Assembly (NCBI RefSeq): GCF_034933565.1
Contig: NZ_JAYFNG010000002.1
Coordinates: forward strand, 1 to 64,000
DNA from: Raineyella sp034933565
Lineage (GTDB): Bacteria; Actinomycetota; Actinomycetes; Propionibacteriales; Propionibacteriaceae
Direction of reading: 5' to 3'
Length of the DNA: 64,000 nt
Shown here: positions 28,255-36,826 of the stretch, in pieces
Layout: every line of letters begins with the position of its first letter
Position numbering within the stretch: the first letter of the stretch is position 1
Translations under genes and position numbers: made by a program
Notes under the pieces: generated by a model
What the model was told of the DNA's origin: nothing
The model's database searches: none
What the model saw: the letters and a program-made list of their open reading frames with translations, nothing else

Positions 28255-28860
28255 TCAGAACGGGGGCTCGTCGCTCTGCGGCTGACCCCATGGGTCGGCC
28301 AGCTGCTCACGGTTGTCGCCACCGTGCGATCCCTGACCGGACTGGCCACCCTGGTTGCCGCCGAAGCCGCCACCCTGGTTGCCGTAGCCGCCGGCGGACT
28401 GGCCACCCTGGGAGCCGTAGCCGCCCTGATTGCCGTACCCGCCACCCTGGTTGCCGCCGAAGCCGCCGCCCTGGCCACCCTGACCGCCCTGGCCACCCGA
28501 GGACCGGGTGACCGCGGCGGTCGCGTAACGCAGCGACGGGCCGACCTCGTCGACCTCCAGCTCGACGACCGTACGACGCTCGCCCTGCTGGGTCTCGTAG
28601 CTGCGCTGCCGCAGCCGGCCCTGCACCAGCACCCGCATGCCCTTGCGCAGCGACTCGGCGACGTTCTCGGCCGCCTGGCGCCACACGGAGCAGTTGAGGA
28701 ACAGGGCGTCGCCGTCCTTCCACTCGCCGGACTGCCGGTCGAACGTCCGCGGCGTGGAGGCCACGGTGAAGTTCGCGACGGCCGCCCCGGAGGGGAGGAA
28801 GCGCAGCTCGGGATCGGCGGTGAGGTTTCCGACGACGGTGATGACGGTTTCGCCAGCCAT
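28255..28860 (-). CDS. ssb: single-stranded DNA-binding protein
   Basis: 201 residues. The OB fold (about residues 1-112) starts MAGETVITVVGNLTADPELRF and includes FTVASTPRTFDRQSGEWKDG. A Gly/Gln-rich flexible linker of GGYGNQGG-type repeats follows. The acidic tip DEPPF is the usual docking peptide for replication and repair partners. It lies between rpsF and rpsR, the classical actinobacterial order. Confidence 0.98.
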   Translation of the reverse strand: MAGETVITVVGNLTADPELRFLPSGAAVANFTVASTPRTFDRQSGEWKDGDALFLNCSVWRQAAENVAESLRKGMRVLVQGRLRQRSYETQQGERRTVVELEVDEVGPSLRYATAAVTRSSGGQGGQGGQGGGFGGNQGGGYGNQGGYGSQGGQSAGGYGNQGGGFGGNQGGQSGQGSHGGDNREQLADPWGQPQSDEPPF

Positions 28861-29017
28861 GAAGGATCTCCAGTCGAGATTGTTGATGTCCGTGGACCCG
28901 ATGCAGACGTCCTGGGTCAGAGGGATCTGACGTGTCGGACCGATGCTCCCACCTTGCCAGGGGCCGCTGACAGTCAGGGTCCCGCTCGGCGGGCCGGGTC
29001 GTCCGGACGGAGGACGA

Positions 29018-29311
29018 TCAGGCGTGCAGGTCGGGGCGGAGCACCTTGGTCCGCATGATCTGCTCGTTGATGGTCATCAGTCGGTCCATCTCCTGGACGG
29101 AAGCCGGCTCGGCGGTCAGGTTGATGACCGCGTAGAACGCCTCGGACTTCTTGTTGATGTCGTAGGCCAGCTTGCGCTTGCCCCAGTGGTCGATGTTCTC
29201 GACCGAGCCGCCTTCGTTGGTGATGGTCTCGAGGTGCTTCTCGATCATCGGGGCGACCTGACGGTCATCGGTGTCCGGATCGATGAGGACCATGATCTCG
29301 TACTTGCGCAT
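29018..29311 (-). CDS. rpsF: 30S ribosomal protein S6
   Basis: 97 residues, MRKYEIMVLIDPDTDDRQV through IMRTKVLRPDLHA. The ATG at 29311 is chosen because the S6 fold starts there and AGGAGG lies upstream; the frame extends further back but adds unrelated sequence. S6 forms a heterodimer with S18 in the 30S platform. It is the first gene of the rpsF-ssb-rpsR-rplI operon, and its leader contains a structure that sequesters the ribosome-binding site. Confidence 0.98.
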   Translation of the reverse strand: MRKYEIMVLIDPDTDDRQVAPMIEKHLETITNEGGSVENIDHWGKRKLAYDINKKSEAFYAVINLTAEPASVQEMDRLMTINEQIMRTKVLRPDLHA

Positions 29312-29323
29312 ACGCGTATCCCA

Positions 29324-29368
29324 CCTCCTGTGGTCTCTGCGGCCATGGGTCTGTCCCATGGCAGGAGG
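29324..29368 (-). promoter_or_regulatory. S6:S18-type autoregulatory leader structure
   Basis: Read on the minus strand: CCTCCTG (29368-29362), hairpin CCATGGG-ACAGA-CCCATGG (29361-29343), unpaired CCGCAGAGACCA, then CAGGAGG (29330-29324). CCTCCTG pairs perfectly with CAGGAGG, the rpsF Shine-Dalgarno region, so the fold hides it. The two-stem layout with a CCG in the bulge matches the known rpsF leader motif bound by the S6:S18 dimer. Confidence 0.75.
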
Positions 29369-29412
29369 GCGTGTGCCGGCCCCCGCTCATGGGGAGTGAG
29401 GACCAAGGGACG

Positions 29413-29442
29413 AGTCTAGGCGCCGGGCAGCGCGGATGCCAA
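29413..29442 (-). promoter_or_regulatory. promoter of the rpsF operon
   Basis: On the minus strand TTGGCA (29437-29442) and TAGACT (29413-29418) are 18 bases apart. Initiation near 29406 would give a leader of about 95 bases that carries the S6:S18-type structure. Confidence 0.75.
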
Positions 29443-29545
29443 TCGGCCGCCCGCCGGACCCCGATGCCCGACATTGCCCTCTTTTTCAGTACGGTCCTCC
29501 TCGCGAGGCCGGCAGAATCCGCCGGCCCGGACCACAGGAGCACAT

Positions 29546-30004
29546 ATGGCCTTCCTCGACGCGATCAAGACCTGTTTCCGCAAGTACGTCGTTTTCTCGG
29601 GTCGCGCGACCCGTGCGGAGTTCTGGTATTTCGTCCTCTTCACCTTCATCGTCAGCCTCATCGCCGCCGGGCTGGACAACGCCCTCGGCCTCACCCCGGA
29701 GGGCGCCGTCACGGGCATCCTCTCGTCGCTCGCCGGCCTGGCCCTGCTGCTGCCGAGCCTCGCCGTGACCGTCCGGCGCCTGCACGACGTCAACCGTTCC
29801 GGTTGGTGGATCCTGCTCGCCCTCGTGCTGGTGATCGGCGATCTCTTCCTGATCTTCGCCTTCTACATCAAGAAGTCCGTGGCCGGCGCCAACCGGTTCG
29901 GGCCTGACCCGCTCGTCGCCACCCGGCCCACCACTGCCCCGGCCCCGGTGACGGCCCCGGCCGGATACACCGACGGCCAGCTGACCGGGACCCCCGAGGC
30001 CTGA
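29546..30004 (+). CDS. DUF805 membrane protein
   Basis: 152 residues. DUF805 signature: AIKTCFRKYVVFSGRATRAEFWYFVLF at the N-terminus and VRRLHDVNRSGWWILLALV in the middle, spread over about four transmembrane helices. A short Pro/Thr/Ala-rich tail follows. ACAGGAG precedes the ATG at 29546. Function is unknown. It is a paralogue of the next gene. Confidence 0.93.
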   Translation: MAFLDAIKTCFRKYVVFSGRATRAEFWYFVLFTFIVSLIAAGLDNALGLTPEGAVTGILSSLAGLALLLPSLAVTVRRLHDVNRSGWWILLALVLVIGDLFLIFAFYIKKSVAGANRFGPDPLVATRPTTAPAPVTAPAGYTDGQLTGTPEA

Positions 30005-30036
30005 CCCCGGCCCCACCCCAGCAGGTGCCGCAGCAC

Positions 30037-30072
30037 CATGACGGCCCGGCGCGACCAGCCCGGGCCGTCATG
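30037..30072 (+). terminator. terminator after the first DUF805 gene
   Basis: CATGACGGCCC and GGGCCGTCATG form a perfect 11-base stem with a 14-base loop, about 30 bases after the stop. Confidence 0.8.
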
Positions 30073-30255
30073 CCGTCCCCGGCCCCGTCGTCGGATCCCG
30101 GTCCGGGTCCGCACCGTCGCAGGGCCCCGCACGAGCGACGACCCGCACGAGTGACGAGACTTTCCTCCGCAGGACCCTGCATCGCGGGCCCGCCCGGCCG
30201 TACCGTTGTCGTGTGACCGGACCCTGCGCCGGTCCCTGACCCTCCGGGAGTGACC

Positions 30256-30960
30256 ATGGGCTTCTCCGAAGCGATTCAGACCTGTTTCAGCAAGTACGTC
30301 ACCTTCACCGGCCGGGCCCGACGGTCCGAGTTCTGGTACTGGGTCCTGTTCGTCGTCATCGCCGACGCGGCGGCCGGGATCCTCGACAAGATCCTCTTCA
30401 GCCGCAGCACCGCCACGCCGATCGCCGGTCTGGTGAGCCTCGTCCTGCTGCTGCCGGGCATCGCCGTCGCCATCCGACGCCTGCACGACATCAACCGGTC
30501 CGGCTGGTACCTCCTGCTCGGCCTGATCCCGGTCATCGGCGTCCTCCTGCTGATCTTCCTCTACTACATCAAGGACTCCCAGCCCGGCGACAACCAGTAC
30601 GGCCCCAACCCCAAGGGCGTCGCGGGCGATGGCTCCGGCTACCCGCAGGACCCGTACGGTCAGTACGCACCGCAGGGCTATGACCAATACCCACCGCAGG
30701 GGTACGGCCAGCAGCCCCAGCAGCCCTCCGGCCAGCAGCCCCAGCAGCCCTCCGGGCAGGCACCTCAGGATCCCTATGGGCAGCAGCCCTCCGGGCAGGC
30801 ACCACAGCAGCCGTATCCGCCCCAGCAGCCGCCGGCCCCGTCACCGGAACAGCCGTTCGGCCAGCAGTCGCCGTTCGGCCAGGCGCCCCAACCGCCGCGG
30901 ACCGCGCAGACTCCGCAGGGACCTGACGACCCGACGGCCCCGCCCGCGTCCCAGTCCTGA
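30256..30960 (+). CDS. DUF805 membrane protein with Gln/Pro-rich tail
   Basis: 234 residues. The first 125 repeat the DUF805 pattern (FSEAIQTCFSKYVTFTGRARRSEFWYWVLF, IRRLHDINRSGWYLLLGLI). The remaining 110 are a disordered repetitive tail of PYGQ/QQPSGQ/QAPQ units. ATG at 30256 is preferred, with GGGAG five bases upstream; an in-frame GTG at 30250 overlaps that site. The adjacent paralogues probably arose by tandem duplication followed by tail expansion. Confidence 0.92.
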   Translation: MGFSEAIQTCFSKYVTFTGRARRSEFWYWVLFVVIADAAAGILDKILFSRSTATPIAGLVSLVLLLPGIAVAIRRLHDINRSGWYLLLGLIPVIGVLLLIFLYYIKDSQPGDNQYGPNPKGVAGDGSGYPQDPYGQYAPQGYDQYPPQGYGQQPQQPSGQQPQQPSGQAPQDPYGQQPSGQAPQQPYPPQQPPAPSPEQPFGQQSPFGQAPQPPRTAQTPQGPDDPTAPPASQS

Positions 30961-31100
30961 CGGGTCAGGCCGGCGCGGTCAGGGCGCCGGTGGCTCAGTC
31001 CTGACCCGGCGCCCGCCTGACCCGAGCCCGCCGGCGTCGGCCTGCCCGGCAACGCGACGCACCTGAGATGACCAGGACGACGCCCCAGGGGGTCGGTCGG

Positions 31101-31475
31101 GGAGGAGACTTTCAGGCCGCGGGCGCGCAGGCCGCGGAAGAACTCGGTCCAGAGATCGGTGATCTCGGCGTCACCGAAGGCCAGGCCGAGGATCTCACGA
31201 CGCCCGGTCGCGGCGATCCCGGTCGCGATGACCAGGGCCTGGGAGACGACCCGTCCGCCGAGGCGGACGTGCAGGTAGGTCGCGTCGAGGTAGGGGAACC
31301 AGGTGTGGTCCAGGACCCGGCCGCTGAACTCGCCGACGGCTTGGTCGATCTGGGTGCAGACGCGCGAGACCTGAGAACGGGAGATCCCGGCGGTGTTGCC
31401 GAGGGCCTTGAGCAGCTGGTCGACCTTGCGGGTCGAGACGCCGTCGATCCAGGCCTGGCAGATCACCACCCGCAA
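31101..31475 (-). pseudogene. IS256-family transposase remnant
   Basis: A 125-residue stretch resembles the centre of IS256/mutator-type transposases: DGVSTRKVDQLLKALG, GISRSQVSRVC, then LDATYLHVRLGGRVVSQALVIATGIAATGRREILGL with the catalytic Asp in DATY, and FFRGLRARGLK. The C-terminal catalytic part is missing and the frame runs on into unrelated sequence. Upstream coding (about 31476-31512, FRVDKALR) is cut by an in-frame TGA. No terminal inverted repeats were found. It is a dead fragment, not an active element. Confidence 0.85.
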
Positions 31476-31540
31476 GGCCTTGTCGACGCGGAACTGAGGC
31501 CGACGAAGGTCAGCTCACCTTCTTCCATGTCCCGCACCTC

Positions 31541-31990
31541 TTAGTGAGTGCATCCGAGGGCAGCCCGGTCCCACCGTCGCCCCTGATTTCGCGCCCCGGC
31601 GAGCATGTCCGACGCCGCCCACTGCTGAGCGTTGGTCATGCTGCTGCTCCACTCGCGGCAGGTGGTGGAGCTGTAGGACTTCGCCCACGTCTGCCTGAAC
31701 TTGCTCGTCACCGTCGCACCCATGAGCTGACGCCGGAGGTGCCTGCTCAGCACGCCTCGCCTTCGCCCCAGCAGTGCTCCACCGAGCTGCCCCACGACCA
31801 TGTCGAGCACCTCCGGGTTCAATCCCCGGACAGTGAGGATGGTGTCTCCGATTCTGTCCTTCTGCATGGCCCAGAACCCGCGCGCGTCTGCAGCTGCCTT
31901 TCGCGTCACGGGCCTTGCTGCCTCTCTGCTGCGGGGAACCGATACCGGCGCTCTGACTGAATCAAGAGAGCGATCCATGGCGGACTTCAC
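31541..31990 (-). CDS. hypothetical protein, possibly a decayed gene
   Basis: 149 codons on the minus strand. The C-terminal part (SKFRQTWAKSYSSTTCREW, SSMTNAQQWAASDMLAGARN) reads like part of a real protein. The N-terminal half is basic and nondescript. It starts at ATG 31990 without a clear Shine-Dalgarno sequence, and an overlapping plus-strand frame of similar length also exists. It lies between the IS256 remnant and the TM2 gene, in DNA less G+C-rich than its neighbours. I do not recognise the family, and a frameshifted relic is as likely as a functional gene. Confidence 0.35.
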   Translation of the reverse strand: MKSAMDRSLDSVRAPVSVPRSREAARPVTRKAAADARGFWAMQKDRIGDTILTVRGLNPEVLDMVVGQLGGALLGRRRGVLSRHLRRQLMGATVTSKFRQTWAKSYSSTTCREWSSSMTNAQQWAASDMLAGARNQGRRWDRAALGCTH

Positions 31991-32109
31991 ATGTCAACGG
32001 CCCAGAGGGTTCCGGTACCGCACTCACTACTCGAGCACCCGAAGAATGCCAGAATGAGGCGTCGCTCGCCGCGTCCGTGGCGACGAACCTCAAGTCACAG
32101 GAGCGATCC

Positions 32110-32853
32110 ATGAGCACTAACGGTTCCCAACCCGCGCCAGAAGGCGACTGGCAGGCCTCTCGGCTGCCTGACGGTCAGGCAGCCGAAACCCGGCCGACGG
32201 ACGCCCCTCAACAGTCATTCCTAACGGATCCGACAAGCTCCGCCGCGTCTCCGTACGCAGCCGAGCCGGCCTCCGCATTCGACGTCGACTCTCCCCGACC
32301 GAACGGCCAGCCCATGCCCATCAGTAACCCGGGTGTTGAGGGTCTGCCATTCAATCCTGCAGGCGCACCCGCAGGGTACGAAACTCCAGTCCCTCCGGCC
32401 CAGTCGGGGCGCCAGGCCCCGTGGGAAGGCTCACCCCAGACCCATCAAGCAGGCATGCCCGGCCCCCTCACACAACCTCCTTACCAAGGCCAGCCCGGAT
32501 ACCAAGGCCAGCCCGGATACCAGGGCCAGCCGGGATATCCGGCACAGCTGCACTACTCGCAGACTGCGGGGCTGCCGGTCGCCCAACAGTTCCCTGAGCA
32601 GAGGTCCCGAGTGGCGGCAGCACTTCTGGCCTTCTTTCTCGGAACTCTGGGTATCCACAATTTCTACCTGCACCGCATGGGCCGGGCAGTTACCCAGCTG
32701 GCACTGACCATTGTGGGGTGGATCACTGCCGGCATCGTCGTAGGATTCATTCTCGTCTTCGCAGTCGCGGTATGGGCGTTCGTCGAATTCATCCTCATTC
32801 TCGTCGGCTCCGGCTCGTACGCCACCGATGGGGACGGCCATCCGCTCCGATAG
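32110..32853 (+). CDS. TM2-domain membrane protein with repetitive N-terminus
   Basis: 247 residues. The first 165 are disordered and rich in Pro, Gly, Gln and Ser, including three PGYQGQ repeats encoded by an 18-base tandem unit. The last 80 form a TM2 domain: SRVAAALLAFFLGTLGIHNFYLHRMGRAVTQL and a second helix (IVVGFILVFAVAVWAFVEFILIL). GGAG precedes the ATG at 32110. Codon use is less G+C-biased than in flanking genes, suggesting a separate origin. TM2 proteins have no settled bacterial function. Confidence 0.88.
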   Translation: MSTNGSQPAPEGDWQASRLPDGQAAETRPTDAPQQSFLTDPTSSAASPYAAEPASAFDVDSPRPNGQPMPISNPGVEGLPFNPAGAPAGYETPVPPAQSGRQAPWEGSPQTHQAGMPGPLTQPPYQGQPGYQGQPGYQGQPGYPAQLHYSQTAGLPVAQQFPEQRSRVAAALLAFFLGTLGIHNFYLHRMGRAVTQLALTIVGWITAGIVVGFILVFAVAVWAFVEFILILVGSGSYATDGDGHPLR

Positions 32854-33058
32854 CCCCGGCCCATCGCGGGCCTTCCTCAGGATCGCGCGGTGGCCCGGGC
32901 AGATCGCCCCGGCCACCGTCGCCCTGGGACACCCGTCGTGTCCACGACCCCGTCGCTCCACTCACTGTCGCCAGCACCAGGCGCTCTGATGCAGAGGCAG
33001 GATCAGGTTCTGTCACCGTCGTAGCGACGGCACCATCGACACGCGAAACCGCCTTCCT

Positions 33059-34921
33059 TTACCGGTCGCCGTTCAACCGGTGTAGCGCCTGGTCGGCAGC
33101 CTCCCGGGCGTGCTCGGCGGCGTCCTTGGCGACCTTCCGGGCAGCGGCGATCCGGTCGTACATCTCGTCGACAACGGCGGCGAAGCGCTTCTCCACCGCG
33201 CGACGGCGCACCTTGAGGGTCGGGGTGAGCAGACCGTTCTCCATGGTGAACTCGTCGAAGATCACCCGCAGGTCGCGGATCTTCTCCTGGTGCGGCAGCT
33301 TGGCCGACACCTTCTCCACCCGGCGGCGCAGTTCGGCGAGCACGTCGGGATGTGCCACCAGGTCCTCGAGCGACCCGTACGCGATGGCGTGCGCCTCCGC
33401 CCAGGCCTCCAGCTCGCCCACGTCCGGGGAGATCAGCACCGTCACGCAGGGCCGGTCGTCGCCGACGAGCACGGCGTGGGCGATGAACGGGTCGGCCCCG
33501 AGCTCCTCCTCGATCGGGCCGGGCGCGATGTTCTTGCCCTGCCGGGTGACGATCAGGTCCTTCAGCCGATCGGTGATGACCAGGTAGCCGTCGGGGTCGA
33601 AGTGGCCGATGTCGCCGGTCCGGAGCCACCCGTCGTCGAACGCCTCACGGGTCGCGACCGGGTCGTCCCAGTAGCCGAGCATCACGTTCGGCCCCTTGAA
33701 CTGGATCTCGCCGTCGCCCGCGCCGAGGTCGTCGCTCCGGATCCCCGGCACCGGCACGATCCGCACCTGGGAACCGCGCATCGGCCGCCCGACCGACCCG
33801 AACCGCAGGTCATCCGGCGTGTTGTACGTCATCAGCGGGGCGGCCTCGGTCATCCCGTAGCCGGTGGTGATGATCATCCCACAGGCCCAGAAGAACTCCT
33901 CGACCTCCGGGCGCAGCGGGGCACCACCGGCGACCATCAGCTTCTTCTGCCCGCCCAGGGCATGGCGCACCTTCGACAGCACCAGCCGATCGGCCAGCGC
34001 GAGCCGGCCCCGCAGCAGCGGATCGGCTCGCAGCCCGTCCCGGCCGGCCCGCTGGGCCGCCAGGCCGGTGGCGAGCGCCCAGTCGAGGATCCGCCGCTTC
34101 GCCGGCGACGCCGCCTGCTCCCGCACCGTGCTGAGCACCCGTTCGTACACCATCGGGACCATCACCATCAGCGAGGTGCGGGCCAACGGCATCATCGTCG
34201 CGAGGGTACGGGTGTCGGTGACGTACGTGTTGGCCGCCCCGGCGGCCAGCACGCAGAAGGTCCAGGCCCGCTCCAGGGCGTGGGCCAGCGGGAGGAAGCA
34301 CAGGCTGCTGTCCTGCGGCCCGAGGTGGAAGGAGTCCTGCACCACGGCGATCTCGGCCAGGAACGCCCCGTGGGTGAGCATCACGCCCTTGGGCGTGCCG
34401 GTGGTGCCGGAGGTGTAGATGATCGTGGCGAGGTCCTCGGGGCGTACGGCCGCGCGGCGCCGCCGGACCTCGACGTACGCCTCGGTGGCGGGCTCCTCGG
34501 AGAGGTCCTCGTCGTCCATCACCACCACCCGGTCCAGGTCGGGCAGATCGTCGCGGACCTCGGCGATCCGGTCGGTCTCCAGGAACGACCCGCAGAACAC
34601 CCAGCGCGCCCCGGACCCGGCCAGGATGGTCCGGGCCTGCGTGGCCGTGGAGGTCTGGTAGATCGGCACCACGATCGCGCCGACCGACTGCACGGCGACA
34701 TCGAGGACGGTCCACATCGGTGAGTTGGGGGCGAAGATCGCCACCCGGTCCCCCACCTCCAGCCCGTCGGCCACCAGGCGGGAGGCCGTCGCCTCGACGG
34801 CGGCCCAGAGCTCGGCGTACGTCATCGTCAGCCAGGCGTCGTCCGCCCGGACCCGGGTGGCGACCCGGGTCGGGTGGGCGGTCACGCTGGCCGCCAGCAG
34901 GTCGGTGATGGAGCTCGGCAT
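33059..34921 (-). CDS. long-chain fatty-acid-CoA ligase (AMP-forming)
   Basis: 620 residues of the ANL superfamily. The P-loop is IIYTSGTTGTPKGVMLTH; later motifs are TGYGMTEAAPL, GWLRTGDIG and VITDRLKDLIVTRQGKNIAP. It activates fatty acids to acyl-CoA via acyl-AMP. The length and motif set resemble the FadD15-type ligases of actinobacteria. It starts eight bases after the aldo/keto reductase stop, so the two form one transcription unit. The downstream end faces the TM2 gene across about 200 bases without a recognisable gene. Confidence 0.94.
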   Translation of the reverse strand: MPSSITDLLAASVTAHPTRVATRVRADDAWLTMTYAELWAAVEATASRLVADGLEVGDRVAIFAPNSPMWTVLDVAVQSVGAIVVPIYQTSTATQARTILAGSGARWVFCGSFLETDRIAEVRDDLPDLDRVVVMDDEDLSEEPATEAYVEVRRRRAAVRPEDLATIIYTSGTTGTPKGVMLTHGAFLAEIAVVQDSFHLGPQDSSLCFLPLAHALERAWTFCVLAAGAANTYVTDTRTLATMMPLARTSLMVMVPMVYERVLSTVREQAASPAKRRILDWALATGLAAQRAGRDGLRADPLLRGRLALADRLVLSKVRHALGGQKKLMVAGGAPLRPEVEEFFWACGMIITTGYGMTEAAPLMTYNTPDDLRFGSVGRPMRGSQVRIVPVPGIRSDDLGAGDGEIQFKGPNVMLGYWDDPVATREAFDDGWLRTGDIGHFDPDGYLVITDRLKDLIVTRQGKNIAPGPIEEELGADPFIAHAVLVGDDRPCVTVLISPDVGELEAWAEAHAIAYGSLEDLVAHPDVLAELRRRVEKVSAKLPHQEKIRDLRVIFDEFTMENGLLTPTLKVRRRAVEKRFAAVVDEMYDRIAAARKVAKDAAEHAREAADQALHRLNGDR

Positions 34922-34929
34922 GGCCGGGA

Positions 34930-35997
34930 TCACTCCTCGATCTGCTTGGCCCAGAGGTTGATCCCCGATTCCACGGCGAACTCGTCGATCGCCGCCAGTT
35001 CCGCGTCGGTGAAGTCGAGGTGCGCCAGCGCACCGAGATTGTCCTCCAGCTGACGCACGCTGGAGGCACCGATCAGGGTCGAGGACATCCGCTCGTCGCG
35101 GAGCACCCAGGCCAGCGCCATCTGGGCCAGGGACTGGCCGCGGCCGCGGGCAATCTCGTTGAGCCCGCGGACCCGCCCGAGGGTCTCCTCGTTGAGCCAG
35201 TGGGTGTCGAACGAGGAGTGCTGCGCGGCCCGGGAGTCCGCCGGGACGCCCTCGAGGTAGCGGTCGGTGAGCAGGCCCTGGCCGAGCGCGGTGAAGGCGA
35301 TGCAGCCCATCCCCTGCTGCTCCAGCTCGTCGAGCAGACCGGTCTCGATCCACCGGTTGAACATGTTGTACGAGGGCTGGTGGATCAGCAGCGGGGTGCC
35401 GAGGTCCGCGGCGATCCGGGCGGCCTCGGCCGTCTTCGCCGCGGAGTACGAGGAGATACCGACATAAAGGGCCCGGCCGGACCGGACCGCCTGGTCGAGG
35501 GCCATCATGGTCTCCTCGATCGGGGTCTCCGGGTCGAAGCGGTGGCTGTAGAAGATGTCGACGTAGTCCAGCCCGAGCCGCTCCAACGACTGGTCCAGCG
35601 AGGCCAGCATGTACTTGCGCGAGCCGCCGCCCTGGCCGTACGGGCCGGGCCACATGTCCCAGCCGGCCTTGGTGGAGATGATCAACTCGTCGCGATAGGG
35701 CTTGAGGTCGGTACGCAGGAACTGCCCGAAATTGATCTCCGCGGCCCCGTACGGCGGGCCGTAGTTGTTGGCCAGGTCGAAGTGGGTGATCCCGGCGTCG
35801 AACGCGCGGTGCAGGATCTCGCGCTGCTGCCCCAGCAGGTGCAGGTCACCGAAGTTGTGCCACAGACCCAGCGAGAGAACGGGCAGCTTCAGCCCCCACG
35901 TGCCGACCCGTCGATACACCATCGCGCCGGGGCGATCGGCGTCGTATCGGTCCTCGGCAGCGACGTACGGGGTTCCGGAGAGCATCATGGCGCCCAT
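34930..35997 (-). CDS. aldo/keto reductase, YghZ-like
   Basis: About 355 residues. Barrel motifs include FDLANNYGPPYGAAE, STKAGWDMWPGPYGQGGSRKY-like sequence and VDIFYSHRFDPETPIEETM, typical of the YghZ/KCNAB-like branch that reduces L-glyceraldehyde 3-phosphate or methylglyoxal. The catalytic Asp and Tyr are in DLANNY and the His in FYSHRF. Several in-frame ATGs exist (35997, 35988, 35985) with only weak ribosome-binding sites; the first is used. It precedes and probably co-transcribes with the acyl-CoA ligase. Confidence 0.9.
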   Translation of the reverse strand: MGAMMLSGTPYVAAEDRYDADRPGAMVYRRVGTWGLKLPVLSLGLWHNFGDLHLLGQQREILHRAFDAGITHFDLANNYGPPYGAAEINFGQFLRTDLKPYRDELIISTKAGWDMWPGPYGQGGGSRKYMLASLDQSLERLGLDYVDIFYSHRFDPETPIEETMMALDQAVRSGRALYVGISSYSAAKTAEAARIAADLGTPLLIHQPSYNMFNRWIETGLLDELEQQGMGCIAFTALGQGLLTDRYLEGVPADSRAAQHSSFDTHWLNEETLGRVRGLNEIARGRGQSLAQMALAWVLRDERMSSTLIGASSVRQLEDNLGALAHLDFTDAELAAIDEFAVESGINLWAKQIEE

Positions 35998-36152
35998 TGT
36001 GCTCGTTACCTGTGACACCCGTCCGCCGGTCCCCGCCCCGCATGGATGGTCATCCCTCACACACGGACCCGGGGAGGCCGCTACGGATGCGATCGTCTCC
36101 TGTCCGTCATGCCGGCCCGCTGGAGCCGATCCACCTCCAGGTCGACGTCGCC

Positions 36153-36605
36153 TCAGCCGTGCCAGCCGGCGATCACCAGCAGCCCGGCGCCGACCAGGCC
36201 GGACATCAGCGCGAGCAGGACCAGCAGCAGGCCGGCGGTCCACAGCCCGCGGGCCCGGGCGGCAGGCCCCATCCACCGGTCGTCGACGATCGCGATCCGC
36301 GGGTCCTCGGGGGCGTGGAGCACGGTGATCGGCAGCGCGATCCGCGGGGCGGGTGCGGCCGGCGCCCCGGGGCGCCGCTGGGCCAGCACGTACGGCCGCC
36401 CGTCCGGCCCGAGGTAGGTCACCTCGACCGCCCGGGGCCGCCCGGAGGCCATCGGCAGCTTCGAGATCGCCCCGGTGGTACGGACCCGCTGCGTACGCCA
36501 CCGCGCCAGCCGTAGGCGGCTGACCAGCGCCCCGCCGAGGAGCGCGCCGGCGATGATCAGGACCACGGGGACGGCCAGCACGAACGCCCAGCCGGCCGTG
36601 GCCAT
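36153..36605 (-). CDS. small membrane protein (DUF3592-like)
   Basis: 150 residues with a transmembrane helix at each end (AFVLAVPVVLIIAGALLGGAL and GLLLVLLALMSGLVGAGLLVI) and a beta-rich middle (AVEVTYLGPDGRPYVLAQRR). That arrangement resembles DUF3592 proteins. The ATG at 36605 is chosen because the first helix starts right after it; an in-frame ATG 26 codons upstream would add a polar tail. Function unknown. Confidence 0.65.
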   Translation of the reverse strand: MATAGWAFVLAVPVVLIIAGALLGGALVSRLRLARWRTQRVRTTGAISKLPMASGRPRAVEVTYLGPDGRPYVLAQRRPGAPAAPAPRIALPITVLHAPEDPRIAIVDDRWMGPAARARGLWTAGLLLVLLALMSGLVGAGLLVIAGWHG

Positions 36606-36826
36606 CGCTGCCCCTCCCGTCGCCGTCCACGCATCGCCCAGGGCCCGCCCACTACCCCTGGAGCCGTCACCGCATCGTCCCACCGTCTTGCACCACTCAT
36701 GGGTCGTGCCGGACTCACGTGCCGTGTCGGCGTCGCCCCGCGGGCCAGTCTCCCAAACCGGCGCGGGAAGCTCCGGGCCGAACAGGAATTGGACCCGGCA
36801 CCCGGGGGCGGGGCTAGGGTCGCACC

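Noticed and set aside
30774..31100. Coding extension of the IS256 fragment into the DUF805 gene
   Set aside because: After LKVSS the frame has no transposase similarity and runs antisense to the DUF805 tail.
31810..31835. CCGGGTTCAATCCCCGG resembles a tRNA T-arm
   Set aside because: No matching acceptor stem, D-arm or anticodon arm could be found 50-75 bases upstream, so it is not a tRNA gene. A tRNA-end attachment scar cannot be shown either.
36606..36682. N-terminal extension of the DUF3592-like protein
   Set aside because: The extra 26 residues are polar and repetitive, with no ribosome-binding site at the upstream ATG.
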